Shown piece by piece: positions 1 through 8,806 of a DNA stretch of 64,000 nt. Each line of letters opens with the position of its first letter. Within the stretch, counting starts at the first letter, position 1. The notes beneath the pieces are model-generated. The model was given only the letters and a program-made list of their open reading frames with translations. It was not told the origin of the DNA and did no database searches. The stretch is from Paraburkholderia phytofirmans PsJN (GTDB lineage Bacteria > Pseudomonadota > Gammaproteobacteria > Burkholderiales > Burkholderiaceae), in the NCBI RefSeq assembly GCF_000020125.1, contig NC_010681.1, forward strand, positions 2,170,001 through 2,234,000, read 5' to 3'. A program made the position numbers and the translations under genes.

Positions 1-1119
1 GAAACGAAACAGGAGGCGCTCGACCGCGGCCTCGCCACGATTCGCAAGAACTACGAAGCGACCGTCAAGAAGGGCAAGCTCAAGCCGGAAGTGCTCGGGC
101 AGCGCATGGCGCTAATCACGCCCACGCTTTCCTACGACGACCTGAAAAACGCCGACCTGATCGTCGAAGCGGTGTTCGAAGAACTTGGCGTGAAAGAGCA
201 GGCGTTCAAGCGTCTGGACGAAGTGGCGAAGCAAGGCGCGATCCTCGCCTCGAACACCTCGACGCTCGACGTCGACAAGATCGCCGCTTTCACGAAGCGT
301 CCGCAGGACGTGGTCGGCATGCACTTCTTCAGCCCGGCCAATGTGATGAAGCTGCTCGAAGTGGTGCGCGGCAAGGAGACGGCGAAAGACGTGCTCGCCA
401 CCGTCATGAACCTGGCGAAAAAGATCAAAAAGACCGCCGTGGTTTCGGGCGTGTGCGATGGTTTTATCGGCAACCGGATGGTCGAGCAGTACATCCGCCA
501 GGCGCTCTTCATGCTCGAAGAAGGCGCGCTGCCCGCGCAGGTCGACAAAGCAATCGAGAAGTTCGGCTTCGCGATGGGTCCGTTCCGCATGAGCGACCTG
601 GCCGGCAATGACATCGGCTGGGCGATCCGCAAGCGCCGTTATCTGGAACATCCCGACATGCATTACTCGAAGATCGCCGATCGTCTTTGCGAGACGGGGC
701 GCTTCGGCCAGAAGACGGGCGGCGGCTGGTACGACTACAAGGCGGGCGACCGTACCGCGTATCCGTCGAAAGTGGTCGACGACATGATCGTCGCGTTCTC
801 GAAGGAAACCGACACCGAGCGCCGTAAGATCAGCGACGAGGAAATCGTCGAGCGGCTCGTGTTCGCGCTCGTGAACGAAGGCGCGAAGATTCTCGAAGAA
901 GGCATTGCGTCGAAGGCGTCGGACATCGACATGGTCTATCTGACCGGCTACGGTTTCCCGCTGTATCGCGGCGGCCCGATGCTGTACGCCGACACGGTCG
1001 GCCTCTACAACGTCGAGCGCGCGATTCGCCGCTATGCGGCGCGGCCGAACGGCGATGCGTGGCAACTGGCGCCGAGCATCGCGGAACTGGCGGCGAAGAA
1101 CCGCGGGTTCAACGGCTGA
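1..1119 (+). CDS. 3-hydroxyacyl-CoA dehydrogenase (multifunctional beta-oxidation enzyme), 3' part
   Basis: The reading frame is open from base 1, so the gene begins before the window; 372 codons are visible. They cover the 3-hydroxyacyl-CoA dehydrogenase half of a FadB/FadJ-type protein: the end of the NAD-binding domain (SNTSTLDV), the GMHFFSPA segment typical of the family, the GFIGNRM segment at the start of the C-terminal dimerisation domain, and the YGFPLYRGGP segment near the end. The enzyme oxidises 3-hydroxyacyl-CoA to 3-ketoacyl-CoA. The thiolase for the next step follows 88 bases downstream on the same strand, so both probably belong to one fatty-acid degradation operon. Whether an enoyl-CoA hydratase domain precedes this part cannot be seen. 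Confidence 0.93.
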   Translation, partial: ETKQEALDRGLATIRKNYEATVKKGKLKPEVLGQRMALITPTLSYDDLKNADLIVEAVFEELGVKEQAFKRLDEVAKQGAILASNTSTLDVDKIAAFTKRPQDVVGMHFFSPANVMKLLEVVRGKETAKDVLATVMNLAKKIKKTAVVSGVCDGFIGNRMVEQYIRQALFMLEEGALPAQVDKAIEKFGFAMGPFRMSDLAGNDIGWAIRKRRYLEHPDMHYSKIADRLCETGRFGQKTGGGWYDYKAGDRTAYPSKVVDDMIVAFSKETDTERRKISDEEIVERLVFALVNEGAKILEEGIASKASDIDMVYLTGYGFPLYRGGPMLYADTVGLYNVERAIRRYAARPNGDAWQLAPSIAELAAKNRGFNG

Positions 1120-1207
1120 ACTACAGCGCGAGTGAATTGACTGAGGTGGCGCTGTGCGGCGAATCGCCCGCGCGTCATCATCGACATCTGGAAGTAGGAG
1201 AGCATGC

Positions 1208-2386
1208 ATGACTGACGCCGTAATCGTATCCACCGCCCGTACGGGCCTCGCCAAATCATGGCGCGGCGGTTTCAACATGACGCACGGCGCGACGCTCGGC
1301 GGCCATGTGACGCAGGCCGCCGTCGAGCGCGCGAAGCTCGACCCGGCGCGTGTCGAAGACGTGATCATGGGCTGCGCCAATCCGGAAGGCGCGACGGGCA
1401 TGAACATCGCGCGGCAGATCGCGCTGCGCGCCGGTTTGCCGGTCAGCGTGCCGGGCATGACGGTGAACCGTTTCTGTTCATCGGGATTGCAAACTATCGC
1501 GCTGGCCGCGCAACGCGTGATCGCCGGTGAAGGCGACGTGTTCGTGGCCGGTGGCGTGGAATCCATCTCGTGCGTGCAGAACGAGATGAACCACCACATG
1601 CTGACCGAAGGCTGGCTCAGCCAGAACAAGCCGGAAATCTACTGGTCGATGCTGCAGACCGCGGAGAACGTCGCGAAACGTTATTCGATCTCGAAAGAGC
1701 GCCAGGACGAATACGGCGCGCGTTCGCAACAGCGCGCCGCGGCCGCGCTCGAAGCCGGCAAGTTCAAGGACGAGATCGTGCCGTTGACGGTGCTCGCCGG
1801 CGTCGCTGACAAAGCGAGCGGGCGTCTCTTCACGAAAGAAGTGACCGTCAGCGGCGATGAAGGCATTCGCGCCGACACCACGCTCGAAGGCGTCTCGAAG
1901 ATTCGCACCGCGCTGCCGGGCGGCGTCATCACCGCTGGCAATGCAAGCCAGTTCTCGGATGGCGCGTCGGCTTGCGTGGTGATGAACGCGAAGGTGGCGG
2001 AGCGAGAAGGGCTGCAACCGCTCGGCATTTTCCGCGGTTTCGCGGTGGCGGGTTGCGAGCCGGACGAGATGGGCATCGGCCCGGTGTTCGCGGTGCCTAA
2101 GCTGCTCAAGCAGGCCGGTCTGAAGGTCGAGGACATCGACCTGTGGGAACTGAACGAAGCGTTCGCCGTGCAGGTGCTGTATTGCGCCGACAAGCTCGGC
2201 ATTCCGCAAGACCGTCTGAACGTCAACGGCGGCGCGATCGCGGTCGGCCATCCGTATGGCGTGTCGGGCGCGCGGCTGACCGGCCATGCGCTGATCGAAG
2301 GCAAGCGGCGCGGCGCGAAGCTGGTTGTCGTGACCATGTGCATCGGCGGCGGGCAGGGCGCGGCGGGGTTGTTCGAAGTGGTGTGA
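1208..2386 (+). CDS. acetyl-CoA C-acyltransferase (thiolase)
   Basis: A 392-residue thiolase that cleaves 3-ketoacyl-CoA with CoA in the last step of beta-oxidation. The nucleophilic Cys is residue 90 in NRFCSSG. The C-terminal His motif reads GHPYGVSG, where many family members have GHPIGASG, and the second catalytic Cys lies in CIGGGQG near the end. The start at 1208 is preceded by a good ribosome-binding site (TAGGAGAG); an upstream in-frame ATG at 1154 lacks one. It follows the 3-hydroxyacyl-CoA dehydrogenase, which supports a degradative FadA-like role over a biosynthetic one. The substrate chain length is not known. Confidence 0.95.
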   Translation: MTDAVIVSTARTGLAKSWRGGFNMTHGATLGGHVTQAAVERAKLDPARVEDVIMGCANPEGATGMNIARQIALRAGLPVSVPGMTVNRFCSSGLQTIALAAQRVIAGEGDVFVAGGVESISCVQNEMNHHMLTEGWLSQNKPEIYWSMLQTAENVAKRYSISKERQDEYGARSQQRAAAALEAGKFKDEIVPLTVLAGVADKASGRLFTKEVTVSGDEGIRADTTLEGVSKIRTALPGGVITAGNASQFSDGASACVVMNAKVAEREGLQPLGIFRGFAVAGCEPDEMGIGPVFAVPKLLKQAGLKVEDIDLWELNEAFAVQVLYCADKLGIPQDRLNVNGGAIAVGHPYGVSGARLTGHALIEGKRRGAKLVVVTMCIGGGQGAAGLFEVV

Positions 2387-2410
2387 TCCGGCTCGAACGG
2401 TAATGAACGG

Positions 2411-2467
2411 CGGGTGCCGTGTGGTTCTGCGCATGAGAGCGCGCGAATCATGCGGCACCCGTTTTCT
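2411..2467 (+). terminator. rho-independent terminator after the thiolase gene
   Basis: A 9-bp perfect inverted repeat (CGGGTGCCG at 2411-2419, CGGCACCCG at 2453-2461) is followed directly by TTTTCT. The loop is long (33 bases) and contains a smaller GCGC hairpin. It lies between the thiolase and the convergent lipoprotein gene. Confidence 0.6.
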
Positions 2468-2503
2468 ATTCGCGCGTCGTGCAGGCTAGCCCGATGACGC
2501 GCT

Positions 2504-3007
2504 TCAAGGCAAAGCCATGCCGGCCGACGGCAGGCTCAAGCTGCCCTGATCGACGAATCGCGTCGTGCCCGTCAGTCCACCGGCGAGCTTGCCGCGCAAA
2601 ATGTACGGAATCTGTCCCGACTGGGTGGCGCCCGCGAAGGCGAAGGCCTGGCGAACCGCGGCGAAAGCGGGCACTGTCAACGGCACATTGACGACCGTTT
2701 CGCCGTAGCGCGGCACCGTGCCGACCTGATCGCTCACACCGCTCGCGAACGGCTTGCCGTTCAGTTCGAGATCGAGCGACACGCCGTTGAAGCTGACTGC
2801 GGAATCGTTGGGATTCTGCACGCGCAGTTTCACGTTGAAGCGCATCTCCAAGCCCTGGCTGTCGATCGGTTCGATGCCCGCCACGTTCACGCGCACCGGG
2901 TCGCCGCCGAACAGGCCGGCGCAACCGTGGAGCGTCAGCGCGACGATGGCGAGGAATGTAGCCAGACGAACGGAACGGCCGGACAGCAGCGCGCGGAAGA
3001 AGGACAT
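2504..3007 (-). CDS. LEA type 2 (LEA14-like) family lipoprotein
   Basis: A 167-residue protein with a lipoprotein signal: a hydrophobic stretch ends at Cys29 in the lipobox LHGC, so the mature protein is probably membrane-anchored. The rest resembles the LEA14/WHy beta-sandwich fold: a VNVAGIEPIDS segment, then a strand-rich stretch with the typical VQNPND motif, then VPLTVP. In bacteria such proteins are thought to act in stress protection or envelope homeostasis; no enzymatic function is expected. The start at 3007 has GAGGTGC upstream and places the signal peptide correctly; the longer reading frame to 3196 adds Cys/Arg-rich sequence and is rejected. Confidence 0.8.
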   Translation of the reverse strand: MSFFRALLSGRSVRLATFLAIVALTLHGCAGLFGGDPVRVNVAGIEPIDSQGLEMRFNVKLRVQNPNDSAVSFNGVSLDLELNGKPFASGVSDQVGTVPRYGETVVNVPLTVPAFAAVRQAFAFAGATQSGQIPYILRGKLAGGLTGTTRFVDQGSLSLPSAGMALP

Positions 3008-3077
3008 GACCTGCACCTCGCAAGAAGCGGCTTGGGTCATGCATTGTACCGGGCCGTGTCGCGCGCCAAGCGGCGTT

Positions 3078-3452
3078 TCAGACCGCGCGCCGCAGCCGTG
3101 TTTTGACGAGACTCGCCAGATGCCGCAGCGCTTCACGAATCGGACCGCGCCCGTCCTTCCGCACGTGCCACGGTTGCAAGACGAACGCAGCCGCATTCGC
3201 CTGCGCGGCGCTGATCGACACGACGCCGCGCTGCGGCGTCACGAAACATTCGCCTTCGCGCAACGTGATCGACGTCACCGGCACGGCGTCGCCCAGCCAC
3301 GCGAGCGAGTGATCGCGGAACTCGAGTTGCAAATCGCCTTCCACAGCCACGATCGAGGTCCGGGCGCGCAAGTCGTGCACGGCCATCTGACCGGCGGTGA
3401 GGCGGGCAGCAGTGCCGCGTGCCGAACCAATGCGGGATTGACAGGCTGACAT
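3078..3452 (-). CDS. DUF2917 family protein
   Basis: A 124-residue protein matching the DUF2917 pattern: a LTAGQ start to the domain, alternating beta strands, and a LREGECF segment resembling a small cupin-like barrel. The biochemical function of the family is unknown. The start at 3452 has AAAGGAAAC upstream; an in-frame ATG at 3485 would add 11 residues without a better site. It is divergently transcribed from the MocR-type regulator starting at 3631, and the inverted repeat at 3538-3572 lies between them, so the regulator may control this gene. That link is inferred from position only. Confidence 0.72.
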   Translation of the reverse strand: MSACQSRIGSARGTAARLTAGQMAVHDLRARTSIVAVEGDLQLEFRDHSLAWLGDAVPVTSITLREGECFVTPQRGVVSISAAQANAAAFVLQPWHVRKDGRGPIREALRHLASLVKTRLRRAV

Positions 3453-3537
3453 GGCCGTTTCCTTTAAAGCGTTTCCATGCCACACAGCTTATTGAGTCCG
3501 TTCACGTGGCAACAGCCGCAGCCACTGACAATGTGAA

Positions 3538-3572
3538 CCGGTACAGCAAGGCTTTTCAATGCGCTGTATCGG
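3538..3572. promoter_or_regulatory. candidate MocR operator between the DUF2917 and regulator genes
   Basis: CCGGTACAGC at 3538-3547 and GCTGTATCGG at 3563-3572 form a 10-bp inverted repeat with one mismatch and a 15-base spacer. The half-site CTGTATCGG occurs again just inside the regulator coding region near 3693-3701. The position between divergent genes, one encoding a DNA-binding regulator, fits an autoregulatory operator. Confidence 0.45.
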
Positions 3573-3630
3573 CTGGAATCGAACGAATGTGTATCTGTCG
3601 CGTCGTACGAACTGTCCGCACCATCGGCAT

Positions 3631-5127
3631 ATGACTCAATCCATCCTGACCCGGCAGGCAGCGCCTGCGGACCGGCTGCCGGATAGCCAGCCTCTGTATC
3701 GGCAATTGGCTGATCAATACCGGCGCGCGATCGGCAGCGGCGTGCTGCGTCCGGGCGACCGCATGCCGTCGATGCGCGCATTCATGCAGCGCCACGGCGT
3801 CAGCCTCGCCACGGCCACCGAGAGCTACCGCGTGCTGGAACGCGATGCACTGATCGATGCCCGGCCGCGTGCCGGTTACTTCGTGCGCGTGCCACCCACC
3901 GCGGCCTTGCCGGCCGCGTCCGAGCCCGACCTGGCGACACTGCCGGGCGCCGCGCAGTTCGTCGGTATTCACTCGGTGATTTCCTCGATTGTGTCGACAT
4001 TCCAGCGCTATCCGGACGCGCTGAATCTCGGCGGCGCGACGGCATCACCCGATCTGTATCCCACGGACGCGTTGCAGAAAGCCGCGCTGCGCGCGCTGCG
4101 CAAGCGGCCCACCTTGCTGACCGCCGCCGGCCACGACCAGGGCGATCCGGCCTTGCGCGCGATCATTGCGCGCCGCGCGCTCGACGCCGGCATTCAAATC
4201 GGCGCCGACGACATCATCATGACCCACGGCGGCATCGAAGCCGTGAACCTCGCGCTGCGAGCGGTGACGCAACCGGGCGACACCGTCGCGGTCGAATCGC
4301 CGTGTTTTTTCGGGCTGCTTCAGGCGCTCGAAAGCCTCGGCTTGCGCGCGCTCGAAATTCCGGCCAGTCCGACCACCGGCCTCGCCATCGAAGCGCTGGC
4401 GTTCGCGCTGCACACGCATCCCGACATCAAGGCCGTGGTCGTGGTGCCGAACCTGCAGAATCCGCTCGGCAGCGTGATGCCCGACACGCACAAGGCGCGC
4501 CTCGTCGAACTGTGCGCGCAAGCCGGCATTCCGTTGATCGAAGACGATCCGTACCGCGAACTGGCCGACGCCGCGCAGCCGCCCAGATCGCTGAAGGCGT
4601 GGGACACCGACGGCACCGTGATTCACTGCACGTCGTTCAACAAGGTGTTGGCGCCCGGCATGCGGGTTGGCTGGATCAACGGCGGCCGCTGGCATCCGCG
4701 CATCGGCATGCTGAAGTTCGCGCAGTCGCGGCACAACGAACAGCTGTCGCAAGTCGTGCTCGCCGAATTTCTGGAAACGAACGCGTATGAGCGGCATTTG
4801 CGGCGTTTGCGCGACCGCTTGCGGCTTCAGCGCGAACGGATGGCCGCGGCGATCGCCACCTCGTTTCCCGACGGCACGCGTTTCACGCCGCCGCGCGGCG
4901 GGATGTTTTTCTGGATCGAATTGCCGCGTGACATGTCGTCCACGGTGTTCTTCAAGGCCGTGCTCGACGAGGGCATTCGCGTGATGCCGGGGACGATGTT
5001 TTCAAATGGCGGGCGCTTCGATCATTTCATCCGGCTCAGTTCACCGAGCACGGATCTCGATCTGGCCGACGAAGCCGTGCGCAGGTTAGGGCGGCTGGCC
5101 GCGCGAATGGCGGCTCACCCGGATTGA
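3631..5127 (+). CDS. MocR-type regulator: GntR winged helix fused to PLP aminotransferase fold
   Basis: A 498-residue two-domain protein. Residues about 20-90 form a GntR winged helix (LYRQLADQYRRAI, GDRMPSMRAFMQRHGVS). Residues about 120-490 form a class I/II aminotransferase domain with the NLQNPLGS motif, the EDDPYREL segment and the PLP-binding Lys at residue 338 in SFNKVL. Members act as transcription factors that sense PLP or an amino compound; PdxR, GabR and TauR are characterised relatives. The start at 3631 places the winged helix at the usual distance from the N terminus. The divergent DUF2917 gene and the inverted repeat between them suggest local autoregulation. The effector molecule cannot be told from sequence. 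Confidence 0.9.
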   Translation: MTQSILTRQAAPADRLPDSQPLYRQLADQYRRAIGSGVLRPGDRMPSMRAFMQRHGVSLATATESYRVLERDALIDARPRAGYFVRVPPTAALPAASEPDLATLPGAAQFVGIHSVISSIVSTFQRYPDALNLGGATASPDLYPTDALQKAALRALRKRPTLLTAAGHDQGDPALRAIIARRALDAGIQIGADDIIMTHGGIEAVNLALRAVTQPGDTVAVESPCFFGLLQALESLGLRALEIPASPTTGLAIEALAFALHTHPDIKAVVVVPNLQNPLGSVMPDTHKARLVELCAQAGIPLIEDDPYRELADAAQPPRSLKAWDTDGTVIHCTSFNKVLAPGMRVGWINGGRWHPRIGMLKFAQSRHNEQLSQVVLAEFLETNAYERHLRRLRDRLRLQRERMAAAIATSFPDGTRFTPPRGGMFFWIELPRDMSSTVFFKAVLDEGIRVMPGTMFSNGGRFDHFIRLSSPSTDLDLADEAVRRLGRLAARMAAHPD

Positions 5128-5375
5128 TGCGGTGCAGCGCCGATCTAAGTGCTTGAAGAAGCACGTTACGTCCACCATCATTGATGGATAGCCGGCCGGC
5201 GCAGCGGCTCGTGACAAGGCGTCGCGGAAAACTGGCAAGCACTCTGAATGGCATCTTCCTATCATTAGCAATCCGGTCATGTGCTAATTGTTGGCCGGCT
5301 GCTTCTGGCAGATCGTTCTTGAAGGCAATGCCGATCTGCCTCGCGTTACCACTCGAAGATCACCACGGAGACGAT

Positions 5376-5765
5376 ATGCCATTCATTTGTGAAAATGTCG
5401 AGTGCCGAGCTGTACTTGCCCGCAAACAGGTCAAACCGAATCGGGACCACAATTCGTTTTACTTCTATTGCCCCGACTGCAACACGCGAAACGAGCTGAT
5501 CGACGTCGGCGCTGCCGGCGGTCCTCTGGAACTGATTCAACCCGTGCGGCAAGGACTCCCGCACAAGGTGGTCGCCACAGCGCGGCCTCTCGAGGACGGA
5601 AGATACGCAGCGCAGTTGAGTATTCAGAAAGCGCTTGGCATCAAGGGGCCGTTTGCCGCGGAAGAACGTTGGGACCAGCTCGGCGTGTTCCCCGATCCAC
5701 AAGACGCCGTCAGCTATGCGAAGACCACCGCAGCGGATTGGCTGGGCGCTGACTTTAGCCATTAA
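5376..5765 (+). CDS. small zinc-ribbon-like hypothetical protein
   Basis: A 129-residue protein I do not recognise. Its N terminus has two Cys pairs, CENVEC and CPDC, separated by about 22 residues, suggesting a single zinc ribbon. The C-terminal two thirds has no obvious motif but is acidic and Trp-containing (EERWDQLGVF, DWLGADFSH). The start at 5376 has GGAG at 5367-5370. The gene stands alone between longer non-coding stretches, with a hairpin just downstream. It could be a nucleic-acid-binding or adaptor protein; nothing in the context decides this. Confidence 0.6.
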   Translation: MPFICENVECRAVLARKQVKPNRDHNSFYFYCPDCNTRNELIDVGAAGGPLELIQPVRQGLPHKVVATARPLEDGRYAAQLSIQKALGIKGPFAAEERWDQLGVFPDPQDAVSYAKTTAADWLGADFSH

Positions 5766-6164
5766 CAAATGCCGAACGGATCGGCGTCGTGCTCGCGCGC
5801 CGATCCTGAAAGTTGGTGTGTGAAAGTCTCGTAGGCTTCTTCTAATTCGCCGCCTGCGCAGCCTGAACCCGATTGGAGTGTGTGGGCGTTGCGGATCGGA
5901 CCGCACCAGCCCGGCCGGTCGTTTCGACTCGACAGACGCAATCGATTCGCGGAGCGCAACGCTCGCGAATGAGCCTTCATCCGCATCGCCGGCGGCCCAT
6001 TTCTGGCGGCCCGAACCTCCCGATAAAACTCCACCAAACGCGTAAGTTTGATAGGCTTCCTGTTTGCCTTGGCCGATGGGCAAGCTTGAACAGAATGCCA
6101 AAGCTTCCCCACGCGCCCCGCAGCAATTTCATGAACGTACCGATCACACAATCTGCAAACAGCC
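5766..6164. other. non-coding stretch between the zinc-ribbon and thioesterase genes
   Basis: Contains the hairpin at 5778-5806. Several overlapping open frames on both strands lack ribosome-binding sites and protein-like composition, and I see no supported gene. Confidence 0.5.
5778..5806 (+). terminator. hairpin downstream of the zinc-ribbon gene
   Basis: Perfect 9-bp inverted repeat: GGATCGGCG at 5778-5786 and CGCCGATCC at 5798-5806, with an 11-base loop, starting 13 bases after the stop codon. There is no T tract, so it may protect the 3' end or be a weak terminator. Confidence 0.4.
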
Positions 6165-6650
6165 ATGACCGATTCGCCCTCATCTAACGCGAGTACTGCG
6201 TCCATGCCCGAGAGCCCGTTCGTCGACCGGCTCGGCGCGCAGCTTCTGTCGGCCGCGGACGGCGCCAGCGAAGTCGTGCTGCCGCTGCGGCACGATCATA
6301 TGAACACGTGGGACGTCGCCCACGGCGGCGTCACGATGACGCTCGCCGATATCGCGCTTGCAATGGCTGCGCGCAGTCTGGCCGGCGACGGCGTCGGCGT
6401 CGTCACGGTCGAGATGAAGGTCAACTTCATGCAGCCGGGCCGCGGCGAATTGCGCGCGAGCGCTCGCGTGCTGCATCGCTCCACCACCATGGCCTATTGC
6501 GAAGGCGAGATCCGTGACAGCGAAGGTCACTTCGTCGCCAAGGCGCTCGGCACTTTCAAGTACATGCGCCGCCTTGCCGTAGGGCGCGACATCACGCAAC
6601 AGCGCTTGCGCAGCGACCCGTCGGCAAAACCCGGTCCCAGCGACGGCTGA
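6165..6650 (+). CDS. PaaI-type hotdog-fold thioesterase
   Basis: A 161-residue single-domain hotdog protein. It carries the HGG motif of the PaaI/YbgC group (WDVAHGGVTMTLAD) followed by the central helix, then strand-rich sequence VTVEMKVNFMQP and a GTFKY terminus. Such enzymes hydrolyse acyl-CoA or aryl-CoA thioesters in the cytoplasm. It is followed by an MDR reductase, an SDR and an alpha/beta hydrolase on the same strand, suggesting a lipid or ketone catabolic neighbourhood. The substrate is not predictable. The start lacks a clear ribosome-binding site. Confidence 0.85.
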   Translation: MTDSPSSNASTASMPESPFVDRLGAQLLSAADGASEVVLPLRHDHMNTWDVAHGGVTMTLADIALAMAARSLAGDGVGVVTVEMKVNFMQPGRGELRASARVLHRSTTMAYCEGEIRDSEGHFVAKALGTFKYMRRLAVGRDITQQRLRSDPSAKPGPSDG

Positions 6651-6763
6651 GCGCAAGCTTGCGAATCGCGTGCGCATCTGAACGAGACGCGCGCCGTTTC
6701 CCGTTTCGCACTCTCTGTTCAAATCATTCGCCGATTCATCGGCAACTCATGGAGACGATCGTC

Positions 6764-7762
6764 ATGCCCCAGATCAACCGTCAACTCGTGCTGGCGTCGC
6801 GCCCACAAGGCGCCGTGACGCCCGATAATTTCCGTCTCGTCGAAACACCGCTCGCTCCGCTGGCCGACGGCGAATTGCGCGTGCGCAATCACTACCTGTC
6901 GCTCGACCCGTACATGCGCGGGCGTATGAACGACAGCAAGTCCTACGCGGCGCCGCAACCGCTGGACGAAGTGATGATCGGCGGCACGGTCGGCGAAGTG
7001 GTGGAGTCGAAGAATCCGAAGTTCGCGGTCGGCGACAAGGTCGTCGCAATGTTCGGCTGGCAGGAATACGGCACCTCGAACGGGACCGGCGTGCAGAAAG
7101 TCGACGACACGCATGTGCCCTTGTCGGCCTATCTCGGCCCGGTCGGCATGCCGGGTGTCACCGCGTGGTACGGGCTGAATCGCATCATCGTGCCGAAAGC
7201 AGGCGAGACAGTGGTAGTCAGCGCGGCGAGCGGCGCGGTGGGCAGCGTGGTCGGCCAACTGGCGAAGCTGGCTGGCGCGCGCGCGGTCGGCATCGCCGGC
7301 GGCGCGGACAAGTGCCGCTATGTAACGGAGACGCTCGGCTTCGACGCCTGCGTCGATTACAAGGCCGGCAATCTCTATCAGGACCTCAAGGCCGTGACGC
7401 CGAACGGCGTGGATGGCTACTTCGAAAACGTCGGCGGTGCGGTGCTCGACGCGACGCTTGCGCGCATGAATGCGTTCGGCCGGATCGCGCTGTGCGGGTT
7501 TATCGCGGGCTACGATGGCGAGCCAGTGCCGCTCAAGCATCCGTCGCTGATCCTCACGCAGCGTCTGCTCGTGCAAGGCTTTATCGTCAGCGAGCATATG
7601 GACGTGTGGCCGGAGGCGCTCAAGCAACTCGGCACGCTGGTCGCGCAAAAGAAGCTGGCGTATCGCGAAAGCATCGCGCAAGGACTCGAAGCCGCGCCCG
7701 AGGCGTTCATCGGTCTGCTCAAAGGCAAGAACTTCGGCAAGCAACTCGTCAAGCTGATCTGA
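6764..7762 (+). CDS. NADP-dependent oxidoreductase, zinc-independent MDR (CurA-like)
   Basis: A 332-residue medium-chain dehydrogenase/reductase of the double-bond-reductase type. Visible are the N-terminal GroES-like part with LSLDPYMRGRM, the GMPGVTAWYGL segment, and the Rossmann dinucleotide site in AASGAVGSVVGQLAKL. No structural zinc Cys cluster is present. Relatives reduce the C=C bond of alpha,beta-unsaturated ketones or aldehydes with NADPH. The start at 6764 is preceded by GGAGAC at 6751-6756; an in-frame ATG at 6749 overlaps that site. It probably forms an operon with the SDR 58 bases downstream. Confidence 0.9.
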   Translation: MPQINRQLVLASRPQGAVTPDNFRLVETPLAPLADGELRVRNHYLSLDPYMRGRMNDSKSYAAPQPLDEVMIGGTVGEVVESKNPKFAVGDKVVAMFGWQEYGTSNGTGVQKVDDTHVPLSAYLGPVGMPGVTAWYGLNRIIVPKAGETVVVSAASGAVGSVVGQLAKLAGARAVGIAGGADKCRYVTETLGFDACVDYKAGNLYQDLKAVTPNGVDGYFENVGGAVLDATLARMNAFGRIALCGFIAGYDGEPVPLKHPSLILTQRLLVQGFIVSEHMDVWPEALKQLGTLVAQKKLAYRESIAQGLEAAPEAFIGLLKGKNFGKQLVKLI

Positions 7763-7820
7763 TCGCGCCGGCGCTCAGGCGAATCACACAACACGCGGAG
7801 CAAACCAGGAGAGTCAAACG

Positions 7821-8723
7821 ATGTTCGAATTCGCAGGCAAGGTGGCGGTGATCACCGGTGCGGCGAGCGGTTTCGGCCGTGCGTTCGCGCAGAAGGGCGC
7901 GTCGCTCGGCATGAAGCTCGTGCTCGCCGACGTCAATCCCGACGCGCTCGCGCAAACCGTCGAGGCCCTGAGTGCCGAGGGCGCCGAGGCGATCGGCGTG
8001 CCGACTGATGTCGCCAGCGCGGCGCAGGTCGAAGCGCTCGCGCAAGCGGCGCTCGACGCCTATGGCCGCGTGCACCTGCTGTTCAACAATGCGGGCGTGG
8101 GCTCGGGCGGCTTCCTGTGGGAAAGTTCGGCGAACGACTGGTCCTGGGTGTTCGGCGTGAACGTGATGGGCGTCGCGCACGGTGTGCGGGTCTTCACGCC
8201 GATCATGCTGGCGCAAAACGAGCCGGCGCATATCGTCAACACGGCGTCCGTCGCGGGGTTGTTGTCGCCGCCTGCCATGGGCATCTACAACGCGTCGAAG
8301 CATGCCGTGGTGTCGCTCACCGAAACGCTGTATCACGACCTGCAGTTGGCGCAAGCCGGCCAGGCGGAAACGGGAACGGAAGCGGGTGGCCTGGTCGGCT
8401 GTTCGCTGCTGTGCCCGGCCTTCGTGCCGACCGGCATCGCCGATGCGGAACGCGCGCGCCCCGCGGACCTGCGCAACGACAGCGGACCGACGCGCTCGCA
8501 GATCGCCGCGGGCAAGCAACTACAGCGCGCCGTGCAATCGGGCAAGCTGAATGCCGGCGATGTCGCTGACATCACCTTCGAAGCGATCGCCGCGCGGCGT
8601 TTCTATATCGTCACGCATCCGGGCATCATGGCGACGGTGAAGCTGCGTCACGAGGACATCGAGCAGTTGCGCAATCCCACCGACCCCATGTCGCTCAAGC
8701 CGGAAGTGAACAACGCCGGTTAG
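7821..8723 (+). CDS. SDR family NAD(P)-dependent oxidoreductase
   Basis: A 300-residue classical short-chain dehydrogenase/reductase. The cofactor motif is TGAASGFG at residues 12-19, followed by NNAGVG, the catalytic Ser in NTASVAG and the YxxxK pair Tyr156/Lys160 in YNASK. An Asp after the second strand (LADVN) favours NAD over NADP by the usual rule. A strong ribosome-binding site (AGGAGAG) precedes the start. The C terminus continues past the core to about 300 residues, as in several Burkholderiales homologues. The substrate is unknown; the setting suggests a hydroxy-lipid or alcohol. Confidence 0.92.
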   Translation: MFEFAGKVAVITGAASGFGRAFAQKGASLGMKLVLADVNPDALAQTVEALSAEGAEAIGVPTDVASAAQVEALAQAALDAYGRVHLLFNNAGVGSGGFLWESSANDWSWVFGVNVMGVAHGVRVFTPIMLAQNEPAHIVNTASVAGLLSPPAMGIYNASKHAVVSLTETLYHDLQLAQAGQAETGTEAGGLVGCSLLCPAFVPTGIADAERARPADLRNDSGPTRSQIAAGKQLQRAVQSGKLNAGDVADITFEAIAARRFYIVTHPGIMATVKLRHEDIEQLRNPTDPMSLKPEVNNAG

Positions 8724-8743
8724 GCGCGAGTTTTATCGCATTG

Positions 8744-8772
8744 CCGGCGCGCTATCGCGCCGGTTTCTTTTT
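8744..8772 (+). terminator. rho-independent terminator after the SDR gene
   Basis: Perfect 8-bp stem CCGGCGCG / CGCGCCGG (8744-8751 and 8756-8763) with a CTAT loop, followed by TTTCTTTTT. It closes the MDR-SDR unit and lies upstream of the hydrolase start. Confidence 0.85.
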
Positions 8773-8806
8773 AAACCTTCGGCGCACATGCGCCATCAGA
8801 CGCACC

